Positions 16,412 through 26,049 of a stretch of 64,000 bases of DNA are shown here, piece after piece (within the stretch, counting starts at the first letter, position 1; every line of letters starts with the position of its first letter). A program made the translations under genes and the position numbers. This stretch comes from an uncultured Ulvibacter sp. (GTDB lineage Bacteria > Bacteroidota > Bacteroidia > Flavobacteriales > Flavobacteriaceae): contig CALKCP010000011.1 of the NCBI GenBank assembly GCA_938083445.1, positions 1-64,000 on the forward strand, read 5' to 3'. Below the pieces are notes generated by a model. It searched no databases. It saw only the letters and a list, made by a program, of their open reading frames with translations, and was not told where the DNA came from.

Positions 16412-18154
16412 TTATTGCTCGCCATTTTCTTTGATTTTATTCTCAGGCTTGTCGCCATTGTTTTCTCTAGTTTTCGCTTCGTTGGGTTCCGACCGAAAAT
16501 GCTTTGGTGATAATTTTGAAGCCTCTGGTATACTTAGCTCATAATCTGGGTTTTCATCGAAGAAACTACCCTCATATTTTGGCAAGGGAATCCCTTTTAT
16601 TTTCCTTAGTATAGGGACTGGCTTACCCTTAAATAAGTCTTCTTTGAGTTTTAACTGTTCCTTTCCTCTCCAATTAAAACCAGGTAATTTCTCGAAGTTT
16701 TCAGGAAATTGTGTGGGAGGGTAAATTTTCCCTTTTCCTTGTTTGATAAAACGTATCCCAGCTATTGTTTGATTTTCTAGGTACATTTGTATGGAGCTGG
16801 AGACCGTATTGTTTATTCCTGTAAGTTCTTTCTTTTCGTTTCTTGAATAATAAACAACTTCGGTGTTTTTATTTATGTTTACGGTGTCTAATTGGTTATT
16901 AGTGAACAGTCCTGTAAGTCGAAAGCCTTTAACTTGGTTGTACCCTGCACTATCTTTTTGTATTAAGAATGCGTTGTTAAATACTTTAAGGGTATCTAAT
17001 TCTTCCGTTAGCGTATCTGATAGAATATAAATTGTATCACCTGTTATTTGACTGTCTCCAGACCAAAGGACCGGATTTCGAAACAATTTGGTAATACCTG
17101 TTTTTTGGTTTACAAATATAGAGTCACACTTACCGCTTGTGGGTTTTTCTTTTAGATTACCCTGTTTAAAAAACCGAGCGCGATAAAACCCCTTTAATAT
17201 TCTATTTTCGGGCTTTCCTGTAACTCGCAGCGTGTCGGCATGCACATAAATAGAATCGTTATCTTGTAAGGTAACCGCTACAGCTCTTTTTGTTATGAAG
17301 AGTGAATCTTTGTCTGTAAACACTTCGGCATAATGACCTCGAATAATACTTTTATTTGCAGTGTCTAAAACACGAATATTATTAGTGGCCGACGCAAAAT
17401 TTTTAGATCGGTCGAAGTAGAGGCTGTCACCGAATAAAACCCTGCTGTCGTAATCAATTCTTGAGTTCTTAACAAAATAACCGATATCGGCTCTAGTGTC
17501 GTAGTAGCCTCTCTCACAATAAACAGTACTTGCTTCACTTACGATGGTTGATTCTCCATATAAATAGGCACCACCTGTTTCTGAATAAAAATCCACCTGT
17601 TTTGAATTCACCGTATATTTTGGGTTCTTAATTACGACATCAGAAAAGAACTGGTATTTTTTGCTTTCTGCATAATACCTTCCAATTTTGCTTGTAAGGG
17701 TACTTGAAGTATCAATAACAGTTCCCCCGCTGCGATAATAGGCCTGTTGCTTTATTCGATCGAAGTATAGTGTGTCTGTCGCTAGCGTTGATTGTGGATT
17801 TTTCATAAACACATCCCCACTTGCAAAAGCGAATTGTGTATTGCCGTTGTATTCTGCGTACCTACTGTCTAGATTAACAGTATCTCCCTGTGCAATTCGA
17901 ACATTTCCGTAGGCCTTAACAAAATTATCTTTTAGATATACATAGGCTTGGTCACACCACATTTCAACACCTTCATGCACAATATATACTTGTCCTTCGG
18001 CGTCTTTGGTGTAAATAATAGCATCGGGTAATTCGGGCTTAATTTCGAGGTAGCCTGATTTAATATTGACTTTTTGCTTCAGACTATCTTGCTGGCTATA
18101 AAGTACGCTGGAGAAGCATAGAAAGAGTAAAAATATGTAGTGAACTATCTTCAA
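16412..18154 (-). CDS. OstA/LptA-like envelope protein
   Basis: A 580-residue exported protein related to the LptA/OstA organic-solvent-tolerance family, which forms the periplasmic bridge moving LPS to the outer membrane. The N-terminus is a signal peptide (hydrophobic residues 4-19, then YSQQD). The body has repeated beta-rich units such as YIVHEGVEMWCDQAYVYLKD and YGNVRIAQGDTVNLDSRYAE that fit a beta-jellyroll. The C-terminus after about 540 is charged and probably disordered. The start is TTG at 18154; no ATG precedes the signal peptide in frame. It is much longer than E. coli LptA (185 residues). It follows purA by 86 bp. Confidence 0.78.
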   Translation of the reverse strand: MKIVHYIFLLFLCFSSVLYSQQDSLKQKVNIKSGYLEIKPELPDAIIYTKDAEGQVYIVHEGVEMWCDQAYVYLKDNFVKAYGNVRIAQGDTVNLDSRYAEYNGNTQFAFASGDVFMKNPQSTLATDTLYFDRIKQQAYYRSGGTVIDTSSTLTSKIGRYYAESKKYQFFSDVVIKNPKYTVNSKQVDFYSETGGAYLYGESTIVSEASTVYCERGYYDTRADIGYFVKNSRIDYDSRVLFGDSLYFDRSKNFASATNNIRVLDTANKSIIRGHYAEVFTDKDSLFITKRAVAVTLQDNDSIYVHADTLRVTGKPENRILKGFYRARFFKQGNLKEKPTSGKCDSIFVNQKTGITKLFRNPVLWSGDSQITGDTIYILSDTLTEELDTLKVFNNAFLIQKDSAGYNQVKGFRLTGLFTNNQLDTVNINKNTEVVYYSRNEKKELTGINNTVSSSIQMYLENQTIAGIRFIKQGKGKIYPPTQFPENFEKLPGFNWRGKEQLKLKEDLFKGKPVPILRKIKGIPLPKYEGSFFDENPDYELSIPEASKLSPKHFRSEPNEAKTRENNGDKPENKIKENGEQ

Positions 18155-18240
18155 TTCTGATTACTTCTTAATTATGATGACCTTCTATTTGAAGTAAAAA
18201 CAATCTATTTACAATCACTGACGTAAAAAATAACATCGGT

Positions 18241-19512
18241 CTATCTATAAATAGTCTGTTTTCTATCAGGTCCAACCGATACCACTTCGATGGGTATCTC
18301 GAGTTCTTTTTCCAAGAATTCAATATATGCTATTAATTCCTTTGGGAATTGATCGGCATGGGTCATTTTGGTTAAATCTGCTGCCCAACATTTAAATTTC
18401 GAATAGACTGGTGTTACATTTTCAGGCTCAATATTATAGGGTAAGTGTTTAATAATCTTGCCTTTATAGTTGTATGCGGTGCATACTTCGAGTGAATCAA
18501 AGCCAGAAAGCACGTCACTCTTCATCATCATTAATTTTGTCACACCATTAATTTCACAGGTATATTTAAGTGCAACTAGATCTAGCCAACCACAACGTCT
18601 CGGTCTTCCTGTTACTGCGCCAAATTCTCTCCCTACTTTAGCCATTTCTAAGCCCACTTTATCAAAGAGTTCGGTAGGAAAAGGACCTGAGCCAACCCGT
18701 GTTGTATAGGCCTTAAAGATACCGTACACATCTTTTACTTTATTAGGCGCAATCCCTAATCCAGTGCAAGCACCAGCGGCAGTAGTAGTAGATGACGTTA
18801 CAAAGGGATATGTTCCAAAATCTATATCAAGTAACGACCCTTGAGCGCCTTCGGCTAAAATGGTTTTCCCCGATTTCATTGCATCATTTAAATAGGCTTC
18901 ACTATCAATAAATGTGAGTTCTTTTAAGGTTTCTACAGCGTTAAAAAATTCCACTTCCATTTCAGCGAGATCATACTGCATATCCACGTTGTAAAAGCCA
19001 ATCATGCTTTCATGCTTGTTCGCTAAATTGCGGTATTTTTCTTTCCAATTGTTCAGTTCAAGATCCCCTACACGAATCCCGTTTCTCCCTGTCTTATCCA
19101 TATAGGTCGGGCCAATTCCTTTTAAGGTAGATCCAATCTTAGCTTTTCCCTTAGAAGCTTCCGAAGCCGCATCAAGCAATCTGTGCGTTGGAAGAATAAG
19201 GTGGGCTTTTCTTGAAATAAGAAGTTTGGCTTTATAGTCAATATCAAATTGAATGAGCCCTTCAAGTTCTTTTTTAAATACAACTGGGTCAATCACAACA
19301 CCGTTTCCAATAAGGTTCATCGATTTTTCATGAAAAATCCCTGAAGGAATCGTCCGTAGAACGTGTTTAATGCCATCAAATTCTAAGGTGTGACCTGCAT
19401 TTGGTCCTCCTTGAAAGCGAGCAATGATATCGTAATCTTTGGTGAGTACATCGACGATTTTACCTTTTCCTTCGTCTCCCCATTGCAATCCAAGTAGTAA
19501 GTCTACTGTCAT
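18241..19512 (-). CDS. purA: Adenylosuccinate synthase
   Basis: Makes adenylosuccinate from IMP, aspartate and GTP, the first committed step to AMP. The P-loop GLQWGDEGKGKIVD (8-21) contains the catalytic Asp and the GTP-binding region. GPNAGHTLEF, the IMP-binding STLKGIGPTYMDK and the C-terminal GTP-binding SVGPDRKQTI are all present. At 423 residues it is of normal length. It starts two bases after the stop of the Fur-family gene, which in turn follows the RelA/SpoT gene, so all three look co-transcribed. PurA is a known inhibitory target of (p)ppGpp in other bacteria. Confidence 0.96.
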   Translation of the reverse strand: MTVDLLLGLQWGDEGKGKIVDVLTKDYDIIARFQGGPNAGHTLEFDGIKHVLRTIPSGIFHEKSMNLIGNGVVIDPVVFKKELEGLIQFDIDYKAKLLISRKAHLILPTHRLLDAASEASKGKAKIGSTLKGIGPTYMDKTGRNGIRVGDLELNNWKEKYRNLANKHESMIGFYNVDMQYDLAEMEVEFFNAVETLKELTFIDSEAYLNDAMKSGKTILAEGAQGSLLDIDFGTYPFVTSSTTTAAGACTGLGIAPNKVKDVYGIFKAYTTRVGSGPFPTELFDKVGLEMAKVGREFGAVTGRPRRCGWLDLVALKYTCEINGVTKLMMMKSDVLSGFDSLEVCTAYNYKGKIIKHLPYNIEPENVTPVYSKFKCWAADLTKMTHADQFPKELIAYIEFLEKELEIPIEVVSVGPDRKQTIYR

Positions 19513-19514
19513 AA

Positions 19515-19985
19515 TTAATTAAAATTTTCCGGCTTAGTCTCCGGTGGTTTTTTATTTCCGTAGAAATATAATGAATGATTTGTGATTTCAACATCGAAAA
19601 CTTCTTCGATTGTTTTTTTTATTGTTTGAATTCTTGGGTCACAAAATTCGATCACTTCTCCATTGGATAATATAATATGATCGTGCTGCTTATCGAAATA
19701 AGACTTTTCATAATGTGCCTGATTTTGACCAAATTGATGCTTGCGAACCAGTTTGCAATCTAAAAGTAACTCGATGGTATTGTATAACGTGGCTCTACTA
19801 ACGCGGTAGTTTTTATTTTTCATATTTATGTACAAAGACTCGATATCAAAATGGTCGTTGTGATCATAAATTTCTTGTAGAATGGCGTAGCGTTCTGGTG
19901 TTTTACGGTGCCCTTTCTCTTCTAAGAAACCAGTAAAAACATTCTTAACAGTTAATTGATTGGTTGTGTTGGTTTTCGAACTCAT
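19515..19985 (-). CDS. Fur-family transcriptional regulator lacking the Cys4 zinc site
   Basis: A winged-helix metalloregulator of the Fur/PerR/Zur family. The DNA-binding domain shows [20 protein letters not shown] and [21 protein letters not shown]. The dimerisation domain has [20 protein letters not shown]; where Fur and PerR usually have C-x-x-C there is I-L-S-N-G, so the structural zinc pair is missing. I start at the ATG at 19983-19985 (156 residues) rather than the TTG four codons earlier. It sits between the RelA/SpoT and purA genes with gaps of 22 and 2 bp. The ligand metal and regulon are unknown. Confidence 0.85.
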   Translation of the reverse strand: MSSKTNTTNQLTVKNVFTGFLEEKGHRKTPERYAILQEIYDHNDHFDIESLYINMKNKNYRVSRATLYNTIELLLDCKLVRKHQFGQNQAHYEKSYFDKQHDHIILSNGEVIEFCDPRIQTIKKTIEEVFDVEITNHSLYFYGNKKPPETKPENFN

Positions 19986-20007
19986 AATAAGGGTCAAAGT
20001 TACTCAA

Positions 20008-22212
20008 TTATACTCTTGTTACTTTATCAATTCCTGTTATATTTTTTATTTTTTTCACCAAGTTATCAAGAATTGATTTATTTTTCACTATTACAATAAT
20101 AGTGCCTTTGAATAACCCATCATTACTGTCGAAATGAACACTTTTCATGTCTATGTGCAGATTGGTTGAAATAACTTTAGTAACCTCATTCACAAGGCCG
20201 ATCGTGTCAATTCCACTAATTTTTAACTCAGATTTGAAATCTCTCTGACTAGAATCAACCCATTTCGAAGTGATAATTCGATAATTGTAATTTGATTGCA
20301 TTTGAATGGCGTTGGGACAGTTTAATTTATGAACTTTTACACCTTCTGAAACAGTAACAAACCCAAACACATTGTCTCCAGGAATAGGGTTACAGCAGTT
20401 TGCTAATTTATAGTCTAATTTCCCTTCCTCTTTCCCAAAAACAAGCTGGTCTAATTTTTCAGTTATCTCTTCATTGTTTATTTCATCTGGGTTGCTTGGT
20501 TTTCTAATGCGGTTTTTGATGAAACTCATTAAGACATTGCTTCTGGTAGAAGCAAAGTCCTTTAATTTTGGATTGTCAATAATTCCAGCTCCTACTCGGT
20601 AAAATAAGTCTAAGCTCGTCTTTACTTTAAAAAACACAACCAATTGATTGACTGTTTTCTCGTCAAGAGCAATTTTCAATGACTTTAATTTCCTAGTAAG
20701 TATCACTTTTCCTTCTGCGGCAATTTGTTTCTTCTCTTCCTTAAGTGAAGATTTTATTTTTGATCTTGCGCGGGGTGAATTGGCATAAACTAACCAGTTT
20801 GCTGACGGTTTTGCTTTTTCAGAAGTAATAACTTCCACTTGGTCACCGCTTTTAAGTTCCTGACTTAATGGAACTAATTTGCCATTTACCTTGGTGCCTC
20901 TTGTATGGAGCCCTACTTCGGTGTGAATGTGAAATGCAAAATCGAGTGCCGATGACCCCTTCGAAAGTGAATATAAATCTCCCTTTGGAGTAAACACAAA
21001 AATTTCTTTTGCATAGAGGTTTAGCTTAAATTCTTCTACAAAATCTACAGCGCTTATATCCGAATTCTCAAGGGTATCTTGAAGCTTGTTTAGCCAATCA
21101 TCAAGACCACCTTCGTCTTTTTCATTACTCTTGTATTTGTAGTGTGCCGCATATCCTTTTTCTGCAATTTCATTCATGCGATTACTTCTTATTTGCACCT
21201 CTACCCAACGTCCTTTGGGACCCATCACGGTAATATGAAGCGCCTCATAACCCGTCGATTTTGGTGACGAAATCCAGTCCCTCAACCTAATTGGATTTGG
21301 ACGAAAATGATCGGTGACCATGGAGTATATTTTCCATGCCAAGAACTTTTCCGACTCTAGACTACTTTCGTAACAGATTCGCACAGCAAATTTGTCGTAT
21401 ACTTCATCGAAGCCAACATTTTGGTTCTGCATTTTCAGCCTGATGGAAAAAATCGACTTTGGGCGCCCTTTGATTGTATAATCAAAACGCTCTGCATCCA
21501 GAGAATTCTTGATTGTTTTTGAAAATGTTTTAATATAGAGATCTTGTTCTTCTTTACTCTCTTTAATTTTACTCAGAATATCATAATAAACTTCAGGTTC
21601 GGTATACTTTAAACCAAGGTCCTCTAACTCATTCTTAATGTTATAAAGTCCAATTCTGTGTGCCAAGGGCGCATAAATATAGAGGGTTTCCGAAGCAATT
21701 TTGACCTGCTTATTTTCAGGCATGGACTCCATAGTCTGCATGTTGTGCAAACGATCGGCAATTTTAATTATAATAACGCGAATGTCTTCATTAAGCGTAA
21801 GAAGCATCTTTCTGAAATTCTCGGCTTGTAACGAAATCTCCCCATCATAAGACATGGCATCAATCTTGGTTAATCCATCAACAATTCGGGCCACAGTGGG
21901 TCCAAACATTCGCTCAATATCCGTGAGGGTATAGGTGGTGTCTTCGACCACATCGTGAAGTAAAGCAGCTACAATGGAAGTTGCGTCTAGTCCTATTTCA
22001 GAGGCGACAATTTTTGCTACTGCAATAGGGTGAAAAATATATGCCTCGCCAGATTTACGGCGTTGGTCTTTATGCGCATCAACTGCAACATCAAAAGCAC
22101 TTCGAATAAGTTTTTTATCTTCCTTGGAAAGCGTGCGATAACTTATTCTTAATAATTCTTTATATTGTTTTGTGAGCTCTTTCTTCTCCTTTTCTATTGC
22201 AGCTTCTGTCAT
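20008..22212 (-). CDS. Bifunctional (p)ppGpp synthetase/hydrolase, RelA/SpoT family
   Basis: Controls the alarmone (p)ppGpp. The 734-residue protein has the long-RSH layout. An N-terminal HD hydrolase domain with intact HDVVEDT (86-92) comes first. The synthetase domain follows, with RLKMQNQNVGFDEVYDKFAV and VEVQIRSNRMNEIAEKG. Then come a TGS domain around 395-455 (FVFTPKGDLYSLSKGSSALD), a conserved-cysteine segment (KLANCCNPIPGD) and a C-terminal ACT domain. The intact HD motif argues for hydrolase activity, as in SpoT/Rel. It heads a probable operon with the Fur-like gene and purA. Confidence 0.94.
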   Translation of the reverse strand: MTEAAIEKEKKELTKQYKELLRISYRTLSKEDKKLIRSAFDVAVDAHKDQRRKSGEAYIFHPIAVAKIVASEIGLDATSIVAALLHDVVEDTTYTLTDIERMFGPTVARIVDGLTKIDAMSYDGEISLQAENFRKMLLTLNEDIRVIIIKIADRLHNMQTMESMPENKQVKIASETLYIYAPLAHRIGLYNIKNELEDLGLKYTEPEVYYDILSKIKESKEEQDLYIKTFSKTIKNSLDAERFDYTIKGRPKSIFSIRLKMQNQNVGFDEVYDKFAVRICYESSLESEKFLAWKIYSMVTDHFRPNPIRLRDWISSPKSTGYEALHITVMGPKGRWVEVQIRSNRMNEIAEKGYAAHYKYKSNEKDEGGLDDWLNKLQDTLENSDISAVDFVEEFKLNLYAKEIFVFTPKGDLYSLSKGSSALDFAFHIHTEVGLHTRGTKVNGKLVPLSQELKSGDQVEVITSEKAKPSANWLVYANSPRARSKIKSSLKEEKKQIAAEGKVILTRKLKSLKIALDEKTVNQLVVFFKVKTSLDLFYRVGAGIIDNPKLKDFASTRSNVLMSFIKNRIRKPSNPDEINNEEITEKLDQLVFGKEEGKLDYKLANCCNPIPGDNVFGFVTVSEGVKVHKLNCPNAIQMQSNYNYRIITSKWVDSSQRDFKSELKISGIDTIGLVNEVTKVISTNLHIDMKSVHFDSNDGLFKGTIIVIVKNKSILDNLVKKIKNITGIDKVTRV

Positions 22213-22337
22213 ATAACTAAAGTACTACTTCGTGCAGTAATACACAACTAAAATTCTTTTACAGATTAAAAGTATTTCAACAAAGCACATTGTGAAGCGG
22301 AATTCGGTCTTGTATTTATAAAATACTGAGGAAATTG

Positions 22338-23576
22338 TTAGGAAGTAGCCTGTAAGTTTTTAAACCTGTCTAGTAATGTAGGGTGGGAGTAGTGTGCAAA
22401 AACATAGGCAGCATGAGGCGTAAGGTTGCTCAAACTATTTTTTGATAGTTTTTTCAATGCTGAAATCAATGGTCCGCCACTGTAGGTCGTTTTGGCATAA
22501 TTATCTGCTTGGTATTCAAACTTTCTAGATAGGTAATTCATGGCCAAGCCTGTGATTTCCGAAAGAGGACTGTAAAGAACCCCAAAAGCTATCAGACCAA
22601 TATGAAATGAAGGTTTCGAAACGTTTAACGCTTCCGAAAGGATTGCGTTGTCAATGAAAAGAGATAGCAACCAAAGCGTAAAGCCGGTAGTTAAAATAGA
22701 AGTGACGAGGTTTATTATAATATGATTCTTCTTATAATGTCCAACTTCATGAGCTAGAACTGCAACAATTTCATCTTCGTTTAACTCCTTGATTAATGTA
22801 TCGTATAAGGTGACTCTTTTTTCACTTCCGAAGCCAGAAAAATAAGCATTTGCCTTTGTGCTTCGTTTCGATCCGTCAATGACAAATATTTTATCCAAAG
22901 TAAACCCAACCTTGTTCGCATAGGTTTCAATTTGGGATCTCAAAGAGCCTTCCTCAAGAGGTGTTTGCTTATTAAAGAGAGGCACAATAAGGCGAGCGTA
23001 GAATAGATTCATAAATACAGCAAAAACAGTAACCAAGCCCCAGGTGTATAGCCAAAAATTGTTGGCAGTGGTCTCGTAAAACCAAACAATGGCACTTAAT
23101 AACAAGCCGCCAACTACAATCATCATGAGCCAGCCCTTTAGCTTATCGAGAAAAAATGTTTTGATACTCGTTTTGTTAAATCCAAATTTCTCTTCGATTA
23201 CAAAGGTCTGATAATAACTAAAAGGGGTGCTTAAAAAGTCACTTGCGAGCATAATACAGCCAAAGAAGACCAAGGTGATTACGATATTGTTGTCTGCAAC
23301 CGAACGGGCATAGGAATCGACATATGCAAAGCCATCAAGAAAGAAAAAGGCCAGTGTGGCCGCGATGGAAATGAGAGAAGTAATCAAACCAAATTTATAA
23401 TTCTCTGTTTTATAACGTTGTGATGTTTGGTATTCTTCTTGATCATAAACATCGCTTATGTCCTCAGGTAGTTCATCATTAAAATGTTTGGCATTTAAAT
23501 AGTCCAAGATTTTATCAATGGAGAAACTAAGTATTAAAATTCCGATAATTATGTAAAAAAGGAGCTGTGGTGTCAT
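22338..23576 (-). CDS. M48 family CAAX-type metalloprotease (Ste24-like)
   Basis: An integral-membrane zinc protease of 412 residues related to yeast Ste24/CAAX prenyl protease 1. The zinc motif HEVGH lies at 275-279 and the third ligand is in KFEYQADNYA near 350. Several transmembrane helices surround it (residues 4-20, 60-80, 95-112, 148-165, 175-195 and two after the active site). Bacteria lack prenylated CAAX substrates, so it probably degrades or processes membrane proteins; the target is unknown. The rRNA methyltransferase gene ends the same strand 14 bp downstream. Confidence 0.9.
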   Translation of the reverse strand: MTPQLLFYIIIGILILSFSIDKILDYLNAKHFNDELPEDISDVYDQEEYQTSQRYKTENYKFGLITSLISIAATLAFFFLDGFAYVDSYARSVADNNIVITLVFFGCIMLASDFLSTPFSYYQTFVIEEKFGFNKTSIKTFFLDKLKGWLMMIVVGGLLLSAIVWFYETTANNFWLYTWGLVTVFAVFMNLFYARLIVPLFNKQTPLEEGSLRSQIETYANKVGFTLDKIFVIDGSKRSTKANAYFSGFGSEKRVTLYDTLIKELNEDEIVAVLAHEVGHYKKNHIIINLVTSILTTGFTLWLLSLFIDNAILSEALNVSKPSFHIGLIAFGVLYSPLSEITGLAMNYLSRKFEYQADNYAKTTYSGGPLISALKKLSKNSLSNLTPHAAYVFAHYSHPTLLDRFKNLQATS

Positions 23577-23590
23577 AAAATAAGTAACAA

Positions 23591-24400
23591 TTAGTAATTG
23601 AATCCGCGCTGTCGTTGCGCTTCAAATATAAGAATACCTCCGGCCACAGAAACATTCATGGAGTCTATCTCCCCTTGCATGGGAATGCTTATGTTTTTAG
23701 TAGCACTTTTTCGCCAATCTTCGGAAAGACCTGTAGATTCGGTTCCTACTACGATGGCGGAAGCTTTTTTGAAATCAATGGTATGGTAGGCGACCGACTC
23801 TTGTAAAATAGCACTGTAAATAGAAACCTTGTTTTCTTTTAAATACGCAATGATTTCTGAGGTTGTCGCTGTCGCAATTTGCCTTGTAAAAACACAGCCT
23901 ACGCTACTCCGAATGATATTCGGATTGTACATGTCGGTTTTTGGATTTGCAATAATAACTGCGTCTAAATTTGCTGCATCGGCTGTTCTCAAAAGAGCAC
24001 CAATGTTTCCAGGTTTTTCGGGTGCCTCGGCAACAAGAATCAACGGATTGGAATTCGTTAGGAGTACATTTTTCAATGAGAGGTCTCGGCCTTTAGCGAT
24101 TGCTAACAACCCTTCAGTTGATGCTCGGTAACTTAGTTTTTTATATATTTCAATCGTAATCTCAATACACAGCACATCTGTCGTTGAAAGGTTTTTTATA
24201 GTCAATAAGGCATCGTCAGAAATGATTTCAGAACAAAACAGTATGGTTTCTATTGCATAGCCTCCTTTCAGCGCCAATATTATTTCCCGTTTTCCCTCAA
24301 TAACAAACAACCCGCTTTTTCTTCGCTCTCTGGATTTTTCCTGCAGTTGAAGCGCGTGCTTGATCAAAGGATTTTGCAGACTGGAAATTTGTTTTTGCAT
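23591..24400 (-). CDS. SpoU/TrmH-family RNA 2'-O-methyltransferase
   Basis: A SPOUT-class methyltransferase, likely methylating rRNA or tRNA ribose. The N-terminal substrate-binding domain begins MQKQISSLQNPLIKHALQLQ. The C-terminal knotted domain has the three motifs NPGIGALLRTAD-like (KPGNIGALLRTADA), VVGTESTGLS and SMNVSVAGGILIFEAQRQR. I start at the ATG at 24398-24400 (269 residues), as the 25 upstream residues do not fit the family. A -7 promoter element reads CAAAGATA on the plus strand and ends only four bases before this ATG, suggesting leaderless translation. Confidence 0.9.
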   Translation of the reverse strand: MQKQISSLQNPLIKHALQLQEKSRERRKSGLFVIEGKREIILALKGGYAIETILFCSEIISDDALLTIKNLSTTDVLCIEITIEIYKKLSYRASTEGLLAIAKGRDLSLKNVLLTNSNPLILVAEAPEKPGNIGALLRTADAANLDAVIIANPKTDMYNPNIIRSSVGCVFTRQIATATTSEIIAYLKENKVSIYSAILQESVAYHTIDFKKASAIVVGTESTGLSEDWRKSATKNISIPMQGEIDSMNVSVAGGILIFEAQRQRGFNY

Positions 24401-24404
24401 TGCG

Positions 24405-24412
24405 CAAAGATA
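24405..24412 (-). promoter_or_regulatory. Bacteroidota -7 element abutting the SpoU gene start
   Basis: On the minus strand it reads TATCTTTG, four bases before the ATG. The transcription start predicted from this element coincides with the start codon. Confidence 0.5.
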
Positions 24413-24431
24413 GGTTTTAATAACAACTAGA

Positions 24432-24692
24432 TTACTTCTTGATAGAACGGAGGTATAAGCGCTCGACCTTATCACGAGCCCAAGGAGTTTTTCTTAAAAA
24501 GGTGAGACTTGACTTTATAGAGGGGTTGCTTTTAAAACAGCGAATATTAATTCTTTCCCCAAGAGATTCCCAGCCATGTTTTTCAACCAAATGGTCTAAA
24601 ACGTCGGCTAGTTTCACACCGTGCATTGGATTATTGGCCTGTGTTTTTATTTCTTCTTTTACTTTTTTCTTATCATCCATTCCAATACACAT
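24432..24692 (-). CDS. VF530 (DUF2132) family small DNA-binding protein
   Basis: An 86-residue protein matching the VF530/DUF2132 family. It is recognised by [20 protein letters not shown] (about 21-40), the [20 protein letters not shown] block, and [15 protein letters not shown] at the C-terminus. The solved homologue is a small helical protein proposed to bind DNA. The start may be at the first or fifth residue (24692 or 24680). The gene stands alone between the SpoU gene and the amidohydrolase pair. Confidence 0.85.
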   Translation of the reverse strand: MCIGMDDKKKVKEEIKTQANNPMHGVKLADVLDHLVEKHGWESLGERINIRCFKSNPSIKSSLTFLRKTPWARDKVERLYLRSIKK

Positions 24693-24752
24693 TCTAAAAA
24701 ATCTATTTAATTCCTTTTACCGAACCTTGGTTTTAACGTGACGTATTGTTCG

Positions 24753-26042
24753 CTAATCTCTAGAATACTTTTCTTCATAGCGCTTCCATAATTCTGTCTG
24801 ATGTGTCTCTAGAGAAATTTCACGACCATCAATAAAAGCATGGGTGAGTATATTTGTTCTCATATCTAAGGCATCTCCTTCAGAAATAAATAACGTGGCG
24901 CTTTTTCCAACTTCTAATGTTCCATACGAGCCATCGATCCCCAATATTTTTGCAGTATTCCCCGTTATGAGTTGTAAGGCTTCTTCCTTATCCATGCCTT
25001 GCCCCACGATTTGACCGGCGTAAAAAGGTAGGTTTCTGGTTTGAAAATTGGATGTCCCACTATTTTCTAACCCAACTAATAAACCGCCATCTGTCAAAAG
25101 CTTGGGCAGTTTGTATGGGAGGTCATAGTCATCATCTGGCTTTGATGGAAGACTATGGGTATGTTGAACCAAAACAGGGATGTTATTCTGTTTTAAAAAT
25201 GGAATAATCTTATGCGCTTCATAACCTCCAACTAAAACAATGCTAACAACGCCATTTTCTTTTAGAGAGGTTATTGCATCTATTATTTCTTTTTCACCAT
25301 CGGCATAGACATACAGTTTTTTTGAACCGGTAAATAAACCTTTCATTTCGTTAAAACCTTCATTTTTTGAAGCGGAATCGCTAGCATAGGCCTTCGAATT
25401 TGCTATAAATGTTTTTAGCTCATCTAATTGTTCAGGATACTTTTTATTTGGTTGCAAGCCTCTTGGCTCCCCAATCCACCAGCGACCGCGTCGAAAGCTA
25501 CTGGGCCAGCGTAAATGAATGCCGTCATCCACTTTTATCGCAGCATCTTCCCAATTCCATGCATCAAATTGAACAATTGATGAGGTTCCTGAAATTCTTC
25601 CACCTTGTGGCGCAATTTGGCCTAATAATACGCCGTTTGGTCGCATAGATTCGACCACCTTACTTTCTGCATTGTAGGCTATTAAACTCCGAACATTTGG
25701 AATAAAATCTCCAATCTCATCGTCGTCATTACTTGCACGAACCGCGTTTACTTCTATTAAGCCCAATGCTTTTGCCGGTGCAATAAAACCAGGGTATATG
25801 TGTTTTCCTGCCGCCTTAATTTCACGGCCTTGTATTGGTATAGCCTTATCACCAAGAGCGATAATTTTACCATTTTCAAAAACAAGAACACTGTTCTCGA
25901 TTGTCGCGCCATTACCCAGATGTGCTGTAGCTCCGGTTATTGTTAGAATCTCCGTCTGCACTGCCGCTGGGGTCTGTTGCGCCATGGTTTGTAATCCAAC
26001 CAGTACTACAATGGCACCTATTATTTTTTTAACTGTTTTCAT
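24753..26042 (-). CDS. Secreted amidohydrolase family protein, single domain
   Basis: A 429-residue exported protein with a cleavable signal peptide (hydrophobic 6-21, then MAQQTPAAVQ) and an amidohydrolase-like fold: an N-terminal composite beta-sandwich (ITGATAHLGNGATIENSVLV) and a truncated TIM barrel. The C-terminal DALDMRTNILTHAFIDGREI is typical of imidazolonepropionase-like amidohydrolases. The usual HxH metal motif after the sandwich (GKHIYPGFIAPAKALG) is not present, so catalysis is doubtful. It follows the large amidohydrolase gene by 7 bp and is clearly its operon partner. Confidence 0.82.
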   Translation of the reverse strand: MKTVKKIIGAIVVLVGLQTMAQQTPAAVQTEILTITGATAHLGNGATIENSVLVFENGKIIALGDKAIPIQGREIKAAGKHIYPGFIAPAKALGLIEVNAVRASNDDDEIGDFIPNVRSLIAYNAESKVVESMRPNGVLLGQIAPQGGRISGTSSIVQFDAWNWEDAAIKVDDGIHLRWPSSFRRGRWWIGEPRGLQPNKKYPEQLDELKTFIANSKAYASDSASKNEGFNEMKGLFTGSKKLYVYADGEKEIIDAITSLKENGVVSIVLVGGYEAHKIIPFLKQNNIPVLVQHTHSLPSKPDDDYDLPYKLPKLLTDGGLLVGLENSGTSNFQTRNLPFYAGQIVGQGMDKEEALQLITGNTAKILGIDGSYGTLEVGKSATLFISEGDALDMRTNILTHAFIDGREISLETHQTELWKRYEEKYSRD

Positions 26043-26049
26043 CGTTGCT

